This document shows, in pieces, positions 9,048-17,732 of a stretch of DNA of 37,792 nt. The stretch is from assembly GCF_008709575.1 (NCBI RefSeq), contig NZ_VYIK01000008.1:1-37792 (forward strand), given 5' to 3'. Each line of letters begins with the position of its first letter. The first letter of the stretch is position 1. Source of the DNA: Mycobacterium sp. Lineage in GTDB: Bacteria > Actinomycetota > Actinomycetes > Mycobacteriales > Mycobacteriaceae. The notes under the pieces are model-generated. The model did no database searches. It was not told where the DNA came from and worked only from the letters and a program-made list of their open reading frames with translations. The translations under genes and the position numbers were made by a program.

Positions 9048-9371
9048 ATGGCTATGGAAAGTGTCGGGGCCGGTAAAAAGCTCCCAGGTGGCCGTGATCT
9101 TGGTCATCGAAGCGACGGCAGGTGCCCATCGGTGGATAGCGCCGGGTCCGAAGTCCGGTACCGTTCGGTGGTCGACGTGCCGGAACTCCCGGGGACGAAA
9201 ATCCTGCCGAGTTCACTGCCGGCTGCGGCCGCGCTGCGCTCGACTCGGCGGCACGTGCCGGCGCCGGCTCGCCCGTGCCGGCTGTCACGTCGGGCACAAT
9301 ACCGGGGTGCGCGCCGGCCGATGCCCACCGCATCGCAGCCAGCGTCACCCGTGACGCGGAAGATCCGCTAA
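9048..9371 (+). CDS. Doubtful small ORF upstream of the PPE pair
   Basis: 107 codons starting with ATG after a good Shine-Dalgarno (AGGAGG at 9038-9043, four bases away). The stop overlaps the ribosome binding site of the following PPE gene. The product is rich in Arg, Pro and Ser, matches no family I know, and its codon third positions are less GC-biased than those of another frame over the same DNA (about 9190-9370). It may be a chance ORF, or the area may be a decayed gene with frameshifts. Listed only because of the ribosome binding site and spacing. Confidence 0.15.
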   Translation: MAMESVGAGKKLPGGRDLGHRSDGRCPSVDSAGSEVRYRSVVDVPELPGTKILPSSLPAAAALRSTRRHVPAPARPCRLSRRAQYRGARRPMPTASQPASPVTRKIR

Positions 9372-9380
9372 GGAGTGTCG

Positions 9381-10598
9381 GTGCTCGATTTCGCAGCGCT
9401 ACCCCCGGAGGTCAACTCTGGCCGGATCTATGCCGGTCCGGGTTCGGGGCCGATGCTGGCGGCCGCAGTGGCCTGGGATGCACTCGCCGAAGAGTTGGAG
9501 GTGGCCGCGGCCGGCTACTCCTCGGTGCTGTCGGGCCTGACCGGCCAGCAGTGGTCGGGCGCGGCCGCGTCCGCAATGGCTGGTGCGGCCGCGCCGTATG
9601 TGGCCTGGCTGTCGACCACCGCGGCGCGGGCCGAGCAGACCGCCACCCAGGCCAAGGCGGCGGCAGCGGCGTATGAGGCGGCCTTCGCGATGACGGTGCC
9701 GCCGCCGGTGATCGCGGCCAACCGGGCCACGCTGCTGGTGTTGATCGCGACCAACTTCTTCGGGCAGAACTTCCCGGCGATCGCGGCCACCGAGGCGCAC
9801 TATGCCGAAATGTGGGCCCAAGACGCAGCCGCGATGTACTCCTACGCCGGCTCCTCGGCCGCGGCGACCACGCTGACCCCGTTCGACGAGCCGCCACCGA
9901 CCACCGATCCCGCGGGGCAGGGTCTCCAGACGGCGGCCGTGATCCAAGCCGCCGCCGGTGCGGCCGGTCGGCCGGTGGTCGTACCGGCCACGACAACGAC
10001 GTCGTCGACGGATTCGGCCGGTGCGGGGAGCGTGATCGGATGGATCCCGCTGTTCGGCACGACGAATCTGCTCGGATCGACGACCATCTTCGGCTCGCAA
10101 GGCTTCCTGGGCCCGACGTTCCTCGGGGCGAGTTCGACGACGTATGCCAACCAGACCCTGAACCTCGGCTTCCGTGCCAACTCGCAGGTCAACGAAGGCA
10201 CCAGGGTCATGAACCTCGGCGTCAACTGGGCACGTGACATCGACGCGGTCGCGCGGTTCAATGCCGAGCAGGCTGCCAAGGCTCTCACCGCCGGGCTCGG
10301 GTCGGCCAGCCCGGGGTCGGTGACGGCGGGCTTGGGCCGGGCCGGGTTGATCGGGTCGTTGTCGGTGCCGCCGAGTTGGGCCGGGGAACCGGTGACGATC
10401 CGCCCGACCGCCCTGGCGTTGCCGGGTGCCGGTGCCGCTGGTGCGCCGCCCCCGCAGCCGATGCCGGGCAGCGTGTTCAGCCAGGGGCTGATGAGTGCGC
10501 TGTCCACCGAGACCCAGCCGGTGCACCCGAAGTCCAAACCTGTGCTTGTGCGTAACCCGACCTCCGAGCGTGGCGGTCGCGTACGCAACCGAAATTGA
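9381..10598 (+). CDS. PPE-family protein, PPE-SVP subfamily
   Basis: 405 aa PPE protein. The N-terminal domain of about 180 residues starts [13 protein letters not shown] with the Pro-Pro-Glu at 8-10, and has the WxG turn (Trp58-Ser-Gly60) typical of PE/PPE heterodimers. The C-terminal part has the SVP signature [11 protein letters not shown] at about residue 326. PPE proteins are exported by type VII (ESX) systems to the cell surface. I chose GTG at 9381, because AAGGAG at 9370-9375 is then five bases away; the GTG at 9375 lies inside that Shine-Dalgarno. No PE partner gene is adjacent. Residues 1-180 are closely similar to those of the next gene, so the pair looks like a tandem duplication. 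Confidence 0.92.
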   Translation: MLDFAALPPEVNSGRIYAGPGSGPMLAAAVAWDALAEELEVAAAGYSSVLSGLTGQQWSGAAASAMAGAAAPYVAWLSTTAARAEQTATQAKAAAAAYEAAFAMTVPPPVIAANRATLLVLIATNFFGQNFPAIAATEAHYAEMWAQDAAAMYSYAGSSAAATTLTPFDEPPPTTDPAGQGLQTAAVIQAAAGAAGRPVVVPATTTTSSTDSAGAGSVIGWIPLFGTTNLLGSTTIFGSQGFLGPTFLGASSTTYANQTLNLGFRANSQVNEGTRVMNLGVNWARDIDAVARFNAEQAAKALTAGLGSASPGSVTAGLGRAGLIGSLSVPPSWAGEPVTIRPTALALPGAGAAGAPPPQPMPGSVFSQGLMSALSTETQPVHPKSKPVLVRNPTSERGGRVRNRN

Positions 10599-10621
10599 CC
10601 GATGAAGAAGGGATTCGACCC

Positions 10622-11800
10622 ATGGATTTTGGCGCACTGCCCCCCGAAATCAACTCGGGCAGAATGTATTCCGGCCCAGGTTCGGGGCCGCTGCTGGCCG
10701 CTGCCACCGCCTGGGAGCAACTGGCCCACGAACTGAGCTTCTCGGCGTCCTCCTACGGGTCGGTGGTCGCCAACCTGACCAGTTCGGGATGGCAGGGCCC
10801 GGCCGCTACGGCGATGGCCGGCGCCGTCGCGCCCTATGTGGCGTGGCTGCACAACGCCGCCGCCCAGGCCGAACAGACCGCCGCCCAGGCCAAGGCCGCC
10901 GCTGCCTCCTTCCAGAGCGCGTTCAGCGCCGTGGTGCCGCCGCCGCTGATCGCGGCCAACCGCACCCAGTTGACGTCGCTGATCGCGAGCAACTTCTTCG
11001 GGCAAAACAGCCCGGCGATCGCGGCCACCGAGGCAGCCTACGACGAGATGTGGGCCCAGGACGCCGCGGTGATGTACGGCTATGCCGGGTCCTCGGCGTC
11101 CGCGTCGGCGTTGGCGCCGTTCAGCCCGCCGCCGCAGACCACCAACCCGGCCGGGACGGCCGCCCAAAGCGCGGCCGTCGCCCAGGCCGGGGCCACCGGC
11201 GCCGGCCACGCCGGTGCCCTGTCGGGGCTCACCACCGCCCTGCAAAGCCTGGCCGCGCCGGCCTCCACATCCTCGGGTGCGGCGACCTCAGGGGCGGTGG
11301 TCCCCACGATCGGCGGGGTGTCGATCGTCAACTATCTGTTCGAGGGCGTCTCACTCGGGGGCATGGCGTTGTCGACCAACGACGAGACTTGGCGCCTCAT
11401 CGCGCTGGGCACCAGGCTCGCGGGCTTTTACGGCGCCGCACTGCGCGACTTCGCCCGGGGGCAGGGACCGTTTTCGCCGTTTTACGGGATCCCGCTGCCG
11501 GCCTCAAACGCCTTGACCGCCTCGGCCGTCGTCGGTCAGGCCAGCCAGGTCAGCGGCTTGTCGGTGCCGCCAACCTGGGCCGCGACCATCGCTCCGGCGG
11601 CCGAGAGCGCGGATATGGCATTGGCGGCCGCCAGTGCGGCCAGTGAAGGAGTCGCCAGCATGCCCAGTGCCATGTTGTTCGGCGAAACCCTGCTGGGCAC
11701 CCTGGCCGGACGCGCGATCAGCGCCGCCGCCGCCAAGTCCCGGGAGAACAAAGACAAGACCAACAACAAGGTCGTGCCCCGCTCCCCGGCCGCCGGCTGA
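10622..11800 (+). CDS. PPE-family protein, PPE-SVP subfamily (second copy)
   Basis: 392 aa PPE protein starting [13 protein letters not shown], with PPE at 7-9, the WxG turn at Trp57-Gln-Gly59 and the SVP signature [10 protein letters not shown] at about residue 312. The ATG at 10622 follows AAGGG at 10607-10611; the frame is open back to the end of the previous gene, but the family start is unambiguous. The C-terminus ends in a Lys-rich tail ([13 protein letters not shown]). It is 23 bases downstream of the first PPE gene and so probably co-transcribed with it. M. tuberculosis has PPE61 and PPE62 near hsaF, but I cannot assign orthology to either by eye. Confidence 0.92.
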   Translation: MDFGALPPEINSGRMYSGPGSGPLLAAATAWEQLAHELSFSASSYGSVVANLTSSGWQGPAATAMAGAVAPYVAWLHNAAAQAEQTAAQAKAAAASFQSAFSAVVPPPLIAANRTQLTSLIASNFFGQNSPAIAATEAAYDEMWAQDAAVMYGYAGSSASASALAPFSPPPQTTNPAGTAAQSAAVAQAGATGAGHAGALSGLTTALQSLAAPASTSSGAATSGAVVPTIGGVSIVNYLFEGVSLGGMALSTNDETWRLIALGTRLAGFYGAALRDFARGQGPFSPFYGIPLPASNALTASAVVGQASQVSGLSVPPTWAATIAPAAESADMALAAASAASEGVASMPSAMLFGETLLGTLAGRAISAAAAKSRENKDKTNNKVVPRSPAAG

Positions 11801-11818
11801 CCGTCCGGAGCCGGGCGG
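11801..11818 (+). terminator. Possible hairpin terminator after the PPE pair
   Basis: A 7-bp GC stem with one G-U pair (CCGTCCG / CGGGCGG) and a 4-base loop begins right after the PPE stop codon. No U-run follows, as is common for mycobacterial terminators. It is short and could be chance in GC-rich DNA. Confidence 0.3.
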
Positions 11819-11892
11819 CAGCGAGCCGCACTGTAGGATTAAACGCGGTTCCGTCTCAGTTCCGACGTCCTCGATGAACAGAAGACATCCCA

Positions 11893-13263
11893 GTGCCTAA
11901 GCGCCGCATCGTGGACTGGGACCCGGAAGACGCCGCGGCCTGGCGGGCCGGCAACAACCGCATCGCCCGGCGCAATCTGATCTGGTCGATCGCAACCGCG
12001 CATGTCGGCTTTTCGATCTGGTACCTGTGGTCGGTGATGGTGCTGTTCATGCCGCAGACCGTCTATGGTTTCTCGACCGGTGACAAGCTTCTGATAGAGG
12101 CCACCGCGGCCCTGGTCGGGGCCGCCGCGCGCACCCCTTACTCGATGGCGACTGCCAGGTTCGGCGGTCGCAACTGGGCGGTGGCCTCCTCGGCGGTGCT
12201 GCTGATCCCCACTGTCGGGACGATTTTTCTGCTGGCCTACCCCGGCCTGCCGTTGTGGCCGTATCTGGTGTGTGCTGCGCTGACCGGATTGGGTGGTGCC
12301 AATTACGCAGCCTCGCTGGCCAACGTCGAAGCTTTCTACCCGCAGCGGCTCGAGGGCTTTGCGCTGGGTCTGGCCGGCGGTGTCGCCAACCTCGGGGCAG
12401 CGTCCATGCAGGCGGTCGGACTGGTGGTGCTTGCCACTGCAGGTCACGAAGCGCCGTATCTGGTGTGTGCGATCTACCTGGTGCTGCTGGCCATCGTCGG
12501 TGTCGGAGCGGCGCTTTACATGGACAATTTCCCCCAGCCCATCGCGGCGCGCGACCTGCGATCAATACTTCGGGTCCCCGACACGTGGGTGATCGCGTTT
12601 CTCTACATGTGCGCCTCGGGCTCCTTCGTCGGATTCTCGTTCGCCTTCGGTCAGGTGATGCAACACAGTTTTTTGGCCGCTGGGCAAACCCATGGCCAGG
12701 CATCGCTGCACGCCGCCGAGATTGCGTTCACCGGACCGCTGGTGGCCTCGGCGGCACGCATAGTCGGAGGCAACGTGAGCGACCGCTTCGGCGGGGGCCG
12801 CGTCAGCCTCGCCTTGTTCGTCGGCATGGTGCTGGCCGACGGATTCCTGGTCGCCATGAGCGGCCACGACGATGCCGCCCACGGTTCCGGTGCCCCAACG
12901 ACGGTCTTCACGACAATCGGCTTAGTCGTCGGCTTCCTTGCGCTGTTCGTCTTCGCCGGTGCGAGCAGGGGCTCGGTGTTCAAGCTGATCCCGTCGGTTT
13001 TCGAGGCGCGCAGCCGGACGCTGGATCTCAGCGACGCCGAGCGTCGTCGCTGGGCACGCATCAGGTCAGGGTCGTTGATCGGGTTGGCCAGTGCGTTCGG
13101 CGCGTTCGGCGGTGTCGGGATCAATTTGGCATTGCGGCAGTCTTATGCGAGCACCGGCTCGGCAACCCCGGCATTCTGGGTGTTCTTGGCGTTCTATGTC
13201 GGCGCCGCGATCCTGACCCGGATGCGCTACGTGCGACCGCAGGGCGAATTAAGGCTCAGCTGA
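11893..13263 (+). CDS. Nitrate/nitrite transporter, NarK (NNP) family of MFS
   Basis: 456 aa membrane protein with about 12 hydrophobic segments. It has the marks of the nitrate-nitrite porter family: Arg80 in GAAARTPYS (substrate-binding Arg of TM2), the nitrate signature GLAGGVANLGAASMQ at about 159-173, and a second Arg289 in SAARIVGGNVSDRFGG. It therefore should carry nitrate and/or nitrite across the cytoplasmic membrane. GTG at 11893 is used as start; there is no strong Shine-Dalgarno. M. tuberculosis has several NarK-type proteins elsewhere, but none in the cholesterol region, so gene position here is unusual. No nitrate reductase or regulator is nearby. Confidence 0.88.
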   Translation: MPKRRIVDWDPEDAAAWRAGNNRIARRNLIWSIATAHVGFSIWYLWSVMVLFMPQTVYGFSTGDKLLIEATAALVGAAARTPYSMATARFGGRNWAVASSAVLLIPTVGTIFLLAYPGLPLWPYLVCAALTGLGGANYAASLANVEAFYPQRLEGFALGLAGGVANLGAASMQAVGLVVLATAGHEAPYLVCAIYLVLLAIVGVGAALYMDNFPQPIAARDLRSILRVPDTWVIAFLYMCASGSFVGFSFAFGQVMQHSFLAAGQTHGQASLHAAEIAFTGPLVASAARIVGGNVSDRFGGGRVSLALFVGMVLADGFLVAMSGHDDAAHGSGAPTTVFTTIGLVVGFLALFVFAGASRGSVFKLIPSVFEARSRTLDLSDAERRRWARIRSGSLIGLASAFGAFGGVGINLALRQSYASTGSATPAFWVFLAFYVGAAILTRMRYVRPQGELRLS

Positions 13264-13360
13264 GGGAGCTTACGAGATGTGCAGCCTGCATGGGGTTCTG
13301 GCGTGTCCCGGCCGGCAGCCGTGGCGCAGATCGGCGCCTTTTGCCCGGCGTGCAGGGAAG

Positions 13361-13819
13361 TTAACCGTCGCCGGGGGACGGCGCAGTCGATCCCGCGTCC
13401 AGACAGCCCTCTGCCACCGCGTGCTCGATACTGTCGCTCAATTTCGGACAGGCCCGGCTGCGGGCGCTGTCCCCGCCTGCTGCACGGACTGCGGCGAAGT
13501 AGGCGCAGCGCTGCGACGCCTCGGTGTTCCATTGCACCGCGGTGTGACCCGGCCCCAGCTTCTTGACCTGCACCCGAGCCTGGCAAAACCGGCAGTGCAC
13601 GGGCTGCAGGCCCGATGTCAGGTAGCGGTCGCGCTCAGCTCGGGTGGCCGCACGCACCGCAGCCAAGCGCTGTGGATCGTTGGCGAAAGTCGTTACCTGA
13701 GAACGTGGTCCGGTGGGTCTCCCGGTGGCGTTCGGATGCGGACCGTCGTGGAAGCCGTGTGCCGCCAACATCAACCGGGCCAGCCGGTCGGCGTCGGGCG
13801 GCTCGTCGCGCGAGCTCAT
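13361..13819 (-). CDS. Small cysteine-containing protein coupled to kshA (Rv3527-like)
   Basis: 152 aa protein resembling the uncharacterised M. tuberculosis Rv3527 (149 aa). It has five cysteines: C76-x2-C79 in HCRFCQ, then C105, C124 and C139. That pattern could bind zinc or an Fe-S cluster, but the spacing fits no family I can name. No signal peptide. Its ATG overlaps the kshA stop (ATGA, 13816-13819), so it is translated with kshA and shares its KstR control. An auxiliary role for the KshA oxygenase is a guess from this coupling. It ends in a Pro/Ser/Gly tail and is convergent with the transporter gene (97-base gap with nothing recognisable). Confidence 0.85.
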   Translation of the reverse strand: MSSRDEPPDADRLARLMLAAHGFHDGPHPNATGRPTGPRSQVTTFANDPQRLAAVRAATRAERDRYLTSGLQPVHCRFCQARVQVKKLGPGHTAVQWNTEASQRCAYFAAVRAAGGDSARSRACPKLSDSIEHAVAEGCLDAGSTAPSPGDG

Positions 13820-14973
13820 TGCGAAACCTGAGCCGGCTTTCCTTCGGAGGTGGCCAGCCGCCGGAGGTTCTCCTCGACCTCGGCGTGCCACTTCTGGTTG
13901 GCCACGGTGGTATCCACCTCGATCTCGAAGCGGTCGGTCATGTCGGGTGTGATGTCGGCGACGTCGACGTAGAACTGCTGATACCAGCGCCGCATCTGGT
14001 AGACGGCACCGTCCTCCTCGACCAACAGCGGATTGTCGATGCGGGTCTTGTGCTTCCAGATTTCGACGTCCTGTAGAAAGCCCTTGCTCACCCCGTTGGT
14101 GAATGTATCGGCCAGCTTCTCGGTCATCGCCTCGTCCAAGCCCTTGGGCTTTTCCACGATGACACCCCACTGCAGCACGAACGAGTCCTGGGTCACCGGG
14201 TAGTGGCAGTTGATCAGGATGGACTCGGCCTTGTAGTCGCCGTAGCTGTTGTGCAGCCAGTTGATCATGAACGACGGCCCGAAGTACGAAGCCTCCGAAT
14301 CCAAATGTGCTTCGCCGTAGCTGGTGCCCATGTCGCCGACATCGGGCCGACCGACATTGTGCAGATACTGCGAGGCGATATGCCCCTCGAAGACGTTCTT
14401 GAAATACGTCGGCAGACCGAAATGGATGTAGAAGAAATGCGCCATATCAGTGACGTTGTCGATGATGTCGCGGCAGTTGGAGCCCTCGATCAGAATGGAG
14501 TTCCACCGCCAGTCGGTCCACTCGTCGCTGGCCGCCTCGGGGATCTCCGGGATCCGCACCTCGGGCTGCGGCGGGTTGCCCTCGTGATCGTGCCAGACGA
14601 ACAGTAGCCCGCCGCGCACATCGGTGTGCCAGGCCCGGGTGCGTGCCAGTCGCGGCGTTCGCTTGGCGTAGGGCACCAGCTTGCACTTCCCGTCGCCACC
14701 CCAGCGCCAGTCGTGGAACGGGCAGGCGATTTCATCGCCCTTGATGGTGCCCTGGGCGAGGTTGCCGCCCATGTGCCGGCAATAGCCGTCCAGGACGTGC
14801 AGGTCGTCGTGCGAGTCGGCGAACACGACCAGATGGGTGCCGAACGCCCCGATTCCGTGCGGCTGCCCGTCCAGGTAGTGGGTGACCGGCCCGAGGCAGT
14901 GCCAGCCCCGCGCGTAGCGGTCGGGAAGGGCGCCGGAGTCGATCTCGCGAATACCGGCTGTCTCGGTAGCCAT
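13816..14973 (-). CDS. kshA: 3-ketosteroid 9-alpha-hydroxylase, oxygenase component
   Basis: 385 aa Rieske oxygenase; M. tuberculosis KshA (Rv3526) has 386 aa. With the reductase KshB (not in this window) it hydroxylates C9 of 3-ketosteroids, which together with KstD breaks ring B. The Rieske [2Fe-2S] ligands are C65-x-H67 (CRH) and C84-x2-H87 (CPFH). The mononuclear iron site shows His179 and His184, with the bridging Asp176, in NVTDMAHFFYIH, exactly two residues earlier than in the M. tuberculosis enzyme. ATG at 14973 lies 28 bases from a KstR box. It is the first gene of a leftward pair with the cysteine-rich protein and divergent from the gamma-carbonic-anhydrase gene. Confidence 0.97.
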   Translation of the reverse strand: MATETAGIREIDSGALPDRYARGWHCLGPVTHYLDGQPHGIGAFGTHLVVFADSHDDLHVLDGYCRHMGGNLAQGTIKGDEIACPFHDWRWGGDGKCKLVPYAKRTPRLARTRAWHTDVRGGLLFVWHDHEGNPPQPEVRIPEIPEAASDEWTDWRWNSILIEGSNCRDIIDNVTDMAHFFYIHFGLPTYFKNVFEGHIASQYLHNVGRPDVGDMGTSYGEAHLDSEASYFGPSFMINWLHNSYGDYKAESILINCHYPVTQDSFVLQWGVIVEKPKGLDEAMTEKLADTFTNGVSKGFLQDVEIWKHKTRIDNPLLVEEDGAVYQMRRWYQQFYVDVADITPDMTDRFEIEVDTTVANQKWHAEVEENLRRLATSEGKPAQVSQ

Positions 14974-15001
14974 GACGCCTCCAACTTCGTCAGCTTCTAA
15001 C

Positions 15002-15015
15002 TAGAACACGTTACA
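15002..15015. promoter_or_regulatory. KstR operator, kshA promoter
   Basis: TAGAACACGTTACA fits TnnAACnnGTTnnA. It lies 28 bases upstream of the kshA ATG and 65 bases upstream of the divergent gamma-carbonic-anhydrase gene, so it may act on both. Confidence 0.88.
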
Positions 15016-15080
15016 GTTTTTCCCGGGTATCTCGCAACGAAGGCGGCTCTTACCACCGCGACCTGAGGTATACGTGAACA

Positions 15081-15605
15081 ATGCCGTTGTTTTCGTTCGA
15101 AGGCCGATCGCCAAAGGTCGACGCCGCCGCTTTCATCGCTCCCACCGCGACCCTGATCGGGGACGTTACCGTCGAGGCGGGCGCCTCGGTGTGGTTCAAC
15201 GCCGTGCTGCGGGCCGATTACGCGCCGATCGTGGTGCGAGAAGGCGCCAACGTGCAGGACGGTGCTGTGCTGCACGCACCTCCGGGTATTCCGGTCGACG
15301 TCGGCCCGGGCGCGACGGTGGCGCATCTGTGCACGATTCACGGAGTCCAAATCGGCGCTGAGACGCTGATCGCCAACCATGCCACCGTGCTGGACGGCGC
15401 GGTGATCGGCGCGCGCAGCATGATCGCCGCCGGAGCGCTGGTGGTGGCCGGCAGCCAGATTCCGGCGGAGGTGCTGGTGATGGGGGCACCGGCCGTCGTC
15501 AAGGGCCCGATCGCGGGGACCTCCGCCGAAATGTGGGTGAACGCCAACCCGCAGGCCTATCAGGAATTGGCCCGGCGCTACCTGGGCGGGCTGAAACCGC
15601 TCTGA
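15081..15605 (+). CDS. Gamma-carbonic-anhydrase-like left-handed beta-helix protein
   Basis: 174 aa hexapeptide-repeat protein of the gamma-carbonic anhydrase / YrdA group, equal in length to M. tuberculosis Rv3525c. Isoleucine/valine-rich hexapeptide turns run from about residue 20 to 140. The three zinc histidines expected of the family are present: His65 (AVLHAPPG), His82 (VAHLC) and His87 (TIHGVQIG). A further His100 stands in IANHATV, where related proteins usually have GMGA. It probably forms a trimer with metal at the subunit interfaces. Whether it hydrates CO2 or acts on something else is open. GAGGT at 15064-15068 is a weak ribosome binding site. Confidence 0.88.
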   Translation: MPLFSFEGRSPKVDAAAFIAPTATLIGDVTVEAGASVWFNAVLRADYAPIVVREGANVQDGAVLHAPPGIPVDVGPGATVAHLCTIHGVQIGAETLIANHATVLDGAVIGARSMIAAGALVVAGSQIPAEVLVMGAPAVVKGPIAGTSAEMWVNANPQAYQELARRYLGGLKPL

Positions 15606-15607
15606 AC

Positions 15608-15627
15608 CGGCCGCGCGGTCGCGGCCG
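15608..15627. terminator. GC hairpin between convergent genes, likely bidirectional terminator
   Basis: A perfect 8-bp stem (CGGCCGCG / CGCGGCCG) with a 4-base loop starts three bases after the gamma-carbonic-anhydrase stop codon, in the 79-base gap between two convergent genes. It has no U-run. Confidence 0.45.
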
Positions 15628-15684
15628 CCCGGACCGGCCCGCGAGAGCGCCGACTCGCGACGTGCGCAGGGCGTTCGGTACCGG

Positions 15685-16566
15685 TCAGCTGTCCTGCCAT
15701 CCCGAGTGGATATAGTTGTCGGCGAAGCGTTTCAGTGAATCCTTCTTCTGCTGCAGCGGCGCGTCGAAACCGAGCCCGTCTAAGATCCAGGGGATCACGA
15801 TATTGTCGGTGACCCCGGACTCCGCAAGCTCGCGGTGCCCATCGACACCGAACTTGTCGATGCAGACCGCCTGGAACTCGAACGGTTGCTCAGACCTGCC
15901 GTATTCGGCGCGTAACGCGTTCAGTGTGCGGATCGTTTCGGCAAGCTGCTCACCGGTCATCATGGCGCTCGTCCAGCCGTCACCGACCCGGGCGGCACGG
16001 CGCAGCGCGGCCTCGGTGTGCCCGCCGACGTAGAACGGTACGGGCCGACTAGGCGCCGGGCTCATCTGCAGCCGGTCGAAATCAAAGAACTGCCCGTGGA
16101 ATTCGACCATGCCGCCGCCCAACACCAGTTTGATGACTTCGATCATCTCGTCGACCCGCGCGCCGCGCCGCGCGAAAGGCACCCCACACCATTCGAATTC
16201 CTCCGGCGCCCAGCCGATCCCAACACCAAAGCCGAACCGGTTGTTGGTCAAGTTGGCAACCGAGCCGACCTGGCGGGCCAGCAGCAAGGGATTACGGGAC
16301 CCGAGCTTCATCACGTTGGTGTAGAAGCGCAACGTCGAGGTAACCGCGCCCATTGCAGCGGCAGCAATCAGCGGGTCTACCCAGGGGGTGTTCGCATTCC
16401 ACATCCGCGACCCGTCTGGCGTATAGGGGTAATCAGCAGCCGCCTTTTCCATGTAAAAGAGCGAGTCAGGCAGTGCTATGGAGTCGAATCCGACTTCCTC
16501 GGCAGTCCGCGCGATCTCCAATAACTCGTCGATCGGACCCATCGCGATGCTGCAGGTGTACTTCAC
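15685..16566 (-). CDS. Luciferase-like (LLM class) oxidoreductase in the ltp operon
   Basis: 293 aa protein of the bacterial luciferase-like TIM-barrel family, many of whose actinobacterial members use F420 or FMN. Typical segments are ARTAEEVGFDSIALPDS at about residue 19, the VMKLGSRNPLLLARQVGS strand-helix, and FGFGVGIGWAPEEF at about residue 112. The GTG start overlaps the ltp3 stop (GTGA, 16563-16566), so it is the last gene of the DUF35-ltp4-ltp3 operon. It is not a close copy of the other luciferase-like gene at 19840. In M. tuberculosis this slot between ltp3 and Rv3525c is occupied by a different gene (Rv3524, a membrane protein), as far as I recall. A redox step in sterol side-chain breakdown is inferred from the operon. 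Confidence 0.85.
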   Translation of the reverse strand: MKYTCSIAMGPIDELLEIARTAEEVGFDSIALPDSLFYMEKAAADYPYTPDGSRMWNANTPWVDPLIAAAAMGAVTSTLRFYTNVMKLGSRNPLLLARQVGSVANLTNNRFGFGVGIGWAPEEFEWCGVPFARRGARVDEMIEVIKLVLGGGMVEFHGQFFDFDRLQMSPAPSRPVPFYVGGHTEAALRRAARVGDGWTSAMMTGEQLAETIRTLNALRAEYGRSEQPFEFQAVCIDKFGVDGHRELAESGVTDNIVIPWILDGLGFDAPLQQKKDSLKRFADNYIHSGWQDS

Positions 16567-17732
16567 GGCTTATCGGCTCCAACCACCCACATCGAGAAGT
16601 ACTGAGAACCGCCGCCGTACGCATGACCCAGTGCCCTTCGGGCACCGGGGACCTGATGCGCGCCCCCCTTGCCCATCACCTGGATCGCCGCCTCGGCGAA
16701 GCGGATCAGCCCCGAGGCGCCGATCGGGTTGGACGACAGCACTCCGCCGGAGGGGTTCACCGGCAGTCGACCGCCGATTGCCGTCTCGCCGGCCTCGGTG
16801 AGCTTCCAACCCTCGCCCTCCGGGGCGAACCCCAGGTTCTCCAGCCACATCGGCTCGAACCAGGAAAACGGCACATAGATCTCGGCGACATCGATTTCGT
16901 CGAACGGATCGGTGATCCCGGCCGCCTTCCACAATGCGGCCGCGCAATCCCGGCCGGCCTGCGGGTTGACCTGGTCGCGACCGGCGTAGGCCAGCGGCTC
17001 GGTGCGCAGCGCCGTGGCCTGTATCCAGGCCACCGGATGGCCGTCGGCGACCCGCTCGTCGGCGATCTGCTCGTCGCCGATCACCATCGCGCACGCCCCG
17101 TCGGACGAGGGGCAGGTCTCGTCGAACCGGATAGGGTCCCAGAGCATTTGCGAGGACAAAACCTTTTCCAGCGTGATATCGGGTTGCTGCAGATGGGCCA
17201 ACGGGTTTCGGCTGCCGTTGAGCCGGTCCTTGACCGCGACCATCGCGCCGATGTGGCTGGGCGCATTCGCGCGGCGGATGTAGGCGCGCACGTGGGGTGC
17301 GAAATAGCCGCCGGCACCAGCACCGACCGGCTTGGTGAACGGCACCGGAATACTGAGCGCCCACATGGCGTTAGATTCGGACTGTTTCTCCCAGGCCATC
17401 GCCAGCACACGCCGGTAACGGCCCGACTGCACAAGGCTGGCCGCCACCACGCCGGTAGACCCACCCACCGAGCCGGCGGTGTGCACTCGAATCAGCGGCT
17501 TTCCGGTGGCCCCCACCGCATCGGCCATGAACAGTTCCGGCATCATGACGCCCTCGAAGAAGTCCGGCGCCTTGCCGACCACGACGGCATCGATGTCATC
17601 GAATGTGGAACCGGAGTCGGCCAGCGCCTTATCGATCGCCTCACGCACCAGGCCGTTCATCGAGACGTCGTGGCGCTTGGCGACGTATTTGGTCTGCCCG
17701 GTGCCGAGCACCGCGGCGAGATTCCCGGCCAT
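16563..17732 (-). CDS. ltp3: Thiolase-fold steroid aldolase Ltp3
   Basis: 389 aa thiolase-superfamily protein, the M. tuberculosis Ltp3 (Rv3523) type. It lacks the residues of a working thiolase: the nucleophilic Cys region reads HTAGSVGGS, the His of the HPxGxxG motif is replaced (NPIGASG), and the C-terminal CxG is replaced by AYGGGSQ. Known members of this group (Ltp2 with a DUF35 partner) are retro-aldolases acting on hydroxylated steroid-CoA side chains. Ltp3 and Ltp4 have been linked in Rhodococcus to C24-branched sterols. The ATG at 17732 overlaps the ltp4 stop (ATGA) and its own stop overlaps the next start, so three genes are coupled. Confidence 0.92.
   Translation of the reverse strand: MAGNLAAVLGTGQTKYVAKRHDVSMNGLVREAIDKALADSGSTFDDIDAVVVGKAPDFFEGVMMPELFMADAVGATGKPLIRVHTAGSVGGSTGVVAASLVQSGRYRRVLAMAWEKQSESNAMWALSIPVPFTKPVGAGAGGYFAPHVRAYIRRANAPSHIGAMVAVKDRLNGSRNPLAHLQQPDITLEKVLSSQMLWDPIRFDETCPSSDGACAMVIGDEQIADERVADGHPVAWIQATALRTEPLAYAGRDQVNPQAGRDCAAALWKAAGITDPFDEIDVAEIYVPFSWFEPMWLENLGFAPEGEGWKLTEAGETAIGGRLPVNPSGGVLSSNPIGASGLIRFAEAAIQVMGKGGAHQVPGARRALGHAYGGGSQYFSMWVVGADKP

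Larger units (their letters stand above)
8612..9380. other. 0.77-kb intergenic region with no convincing gene
   Basis: This is the longest gene-poor stretch. The first part (to about 8860) is strikingly AT-rich. The rest (about 8900-9370) is GC-rich, with several short overlapping frames of arginine-rich composition on both strands and none I recognise. A Shine-Dalgarno-like AGGAGG at 9038-9043 precedes an ATG at 9048. No KstR box is present; TGTAACACATTTT near 8824 has only half of the motif. It separates the steroid operon from the PPE pair and may be the scar of an insertion or rearrangement. Confidence 0.6.

Noticed and set aside
9375..9377. GTG at 9375 as the PPE start
   Set aside because: Its G is part of the AAGGAG ribosome binding site that serves the GTG at 9381.
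9399..10637. 412-codon minus-strand frame opposite the first PPE gene
   Set aside because: Arg/Gly/His-rich shadow; the PPE reading is certain from its domain motifs.
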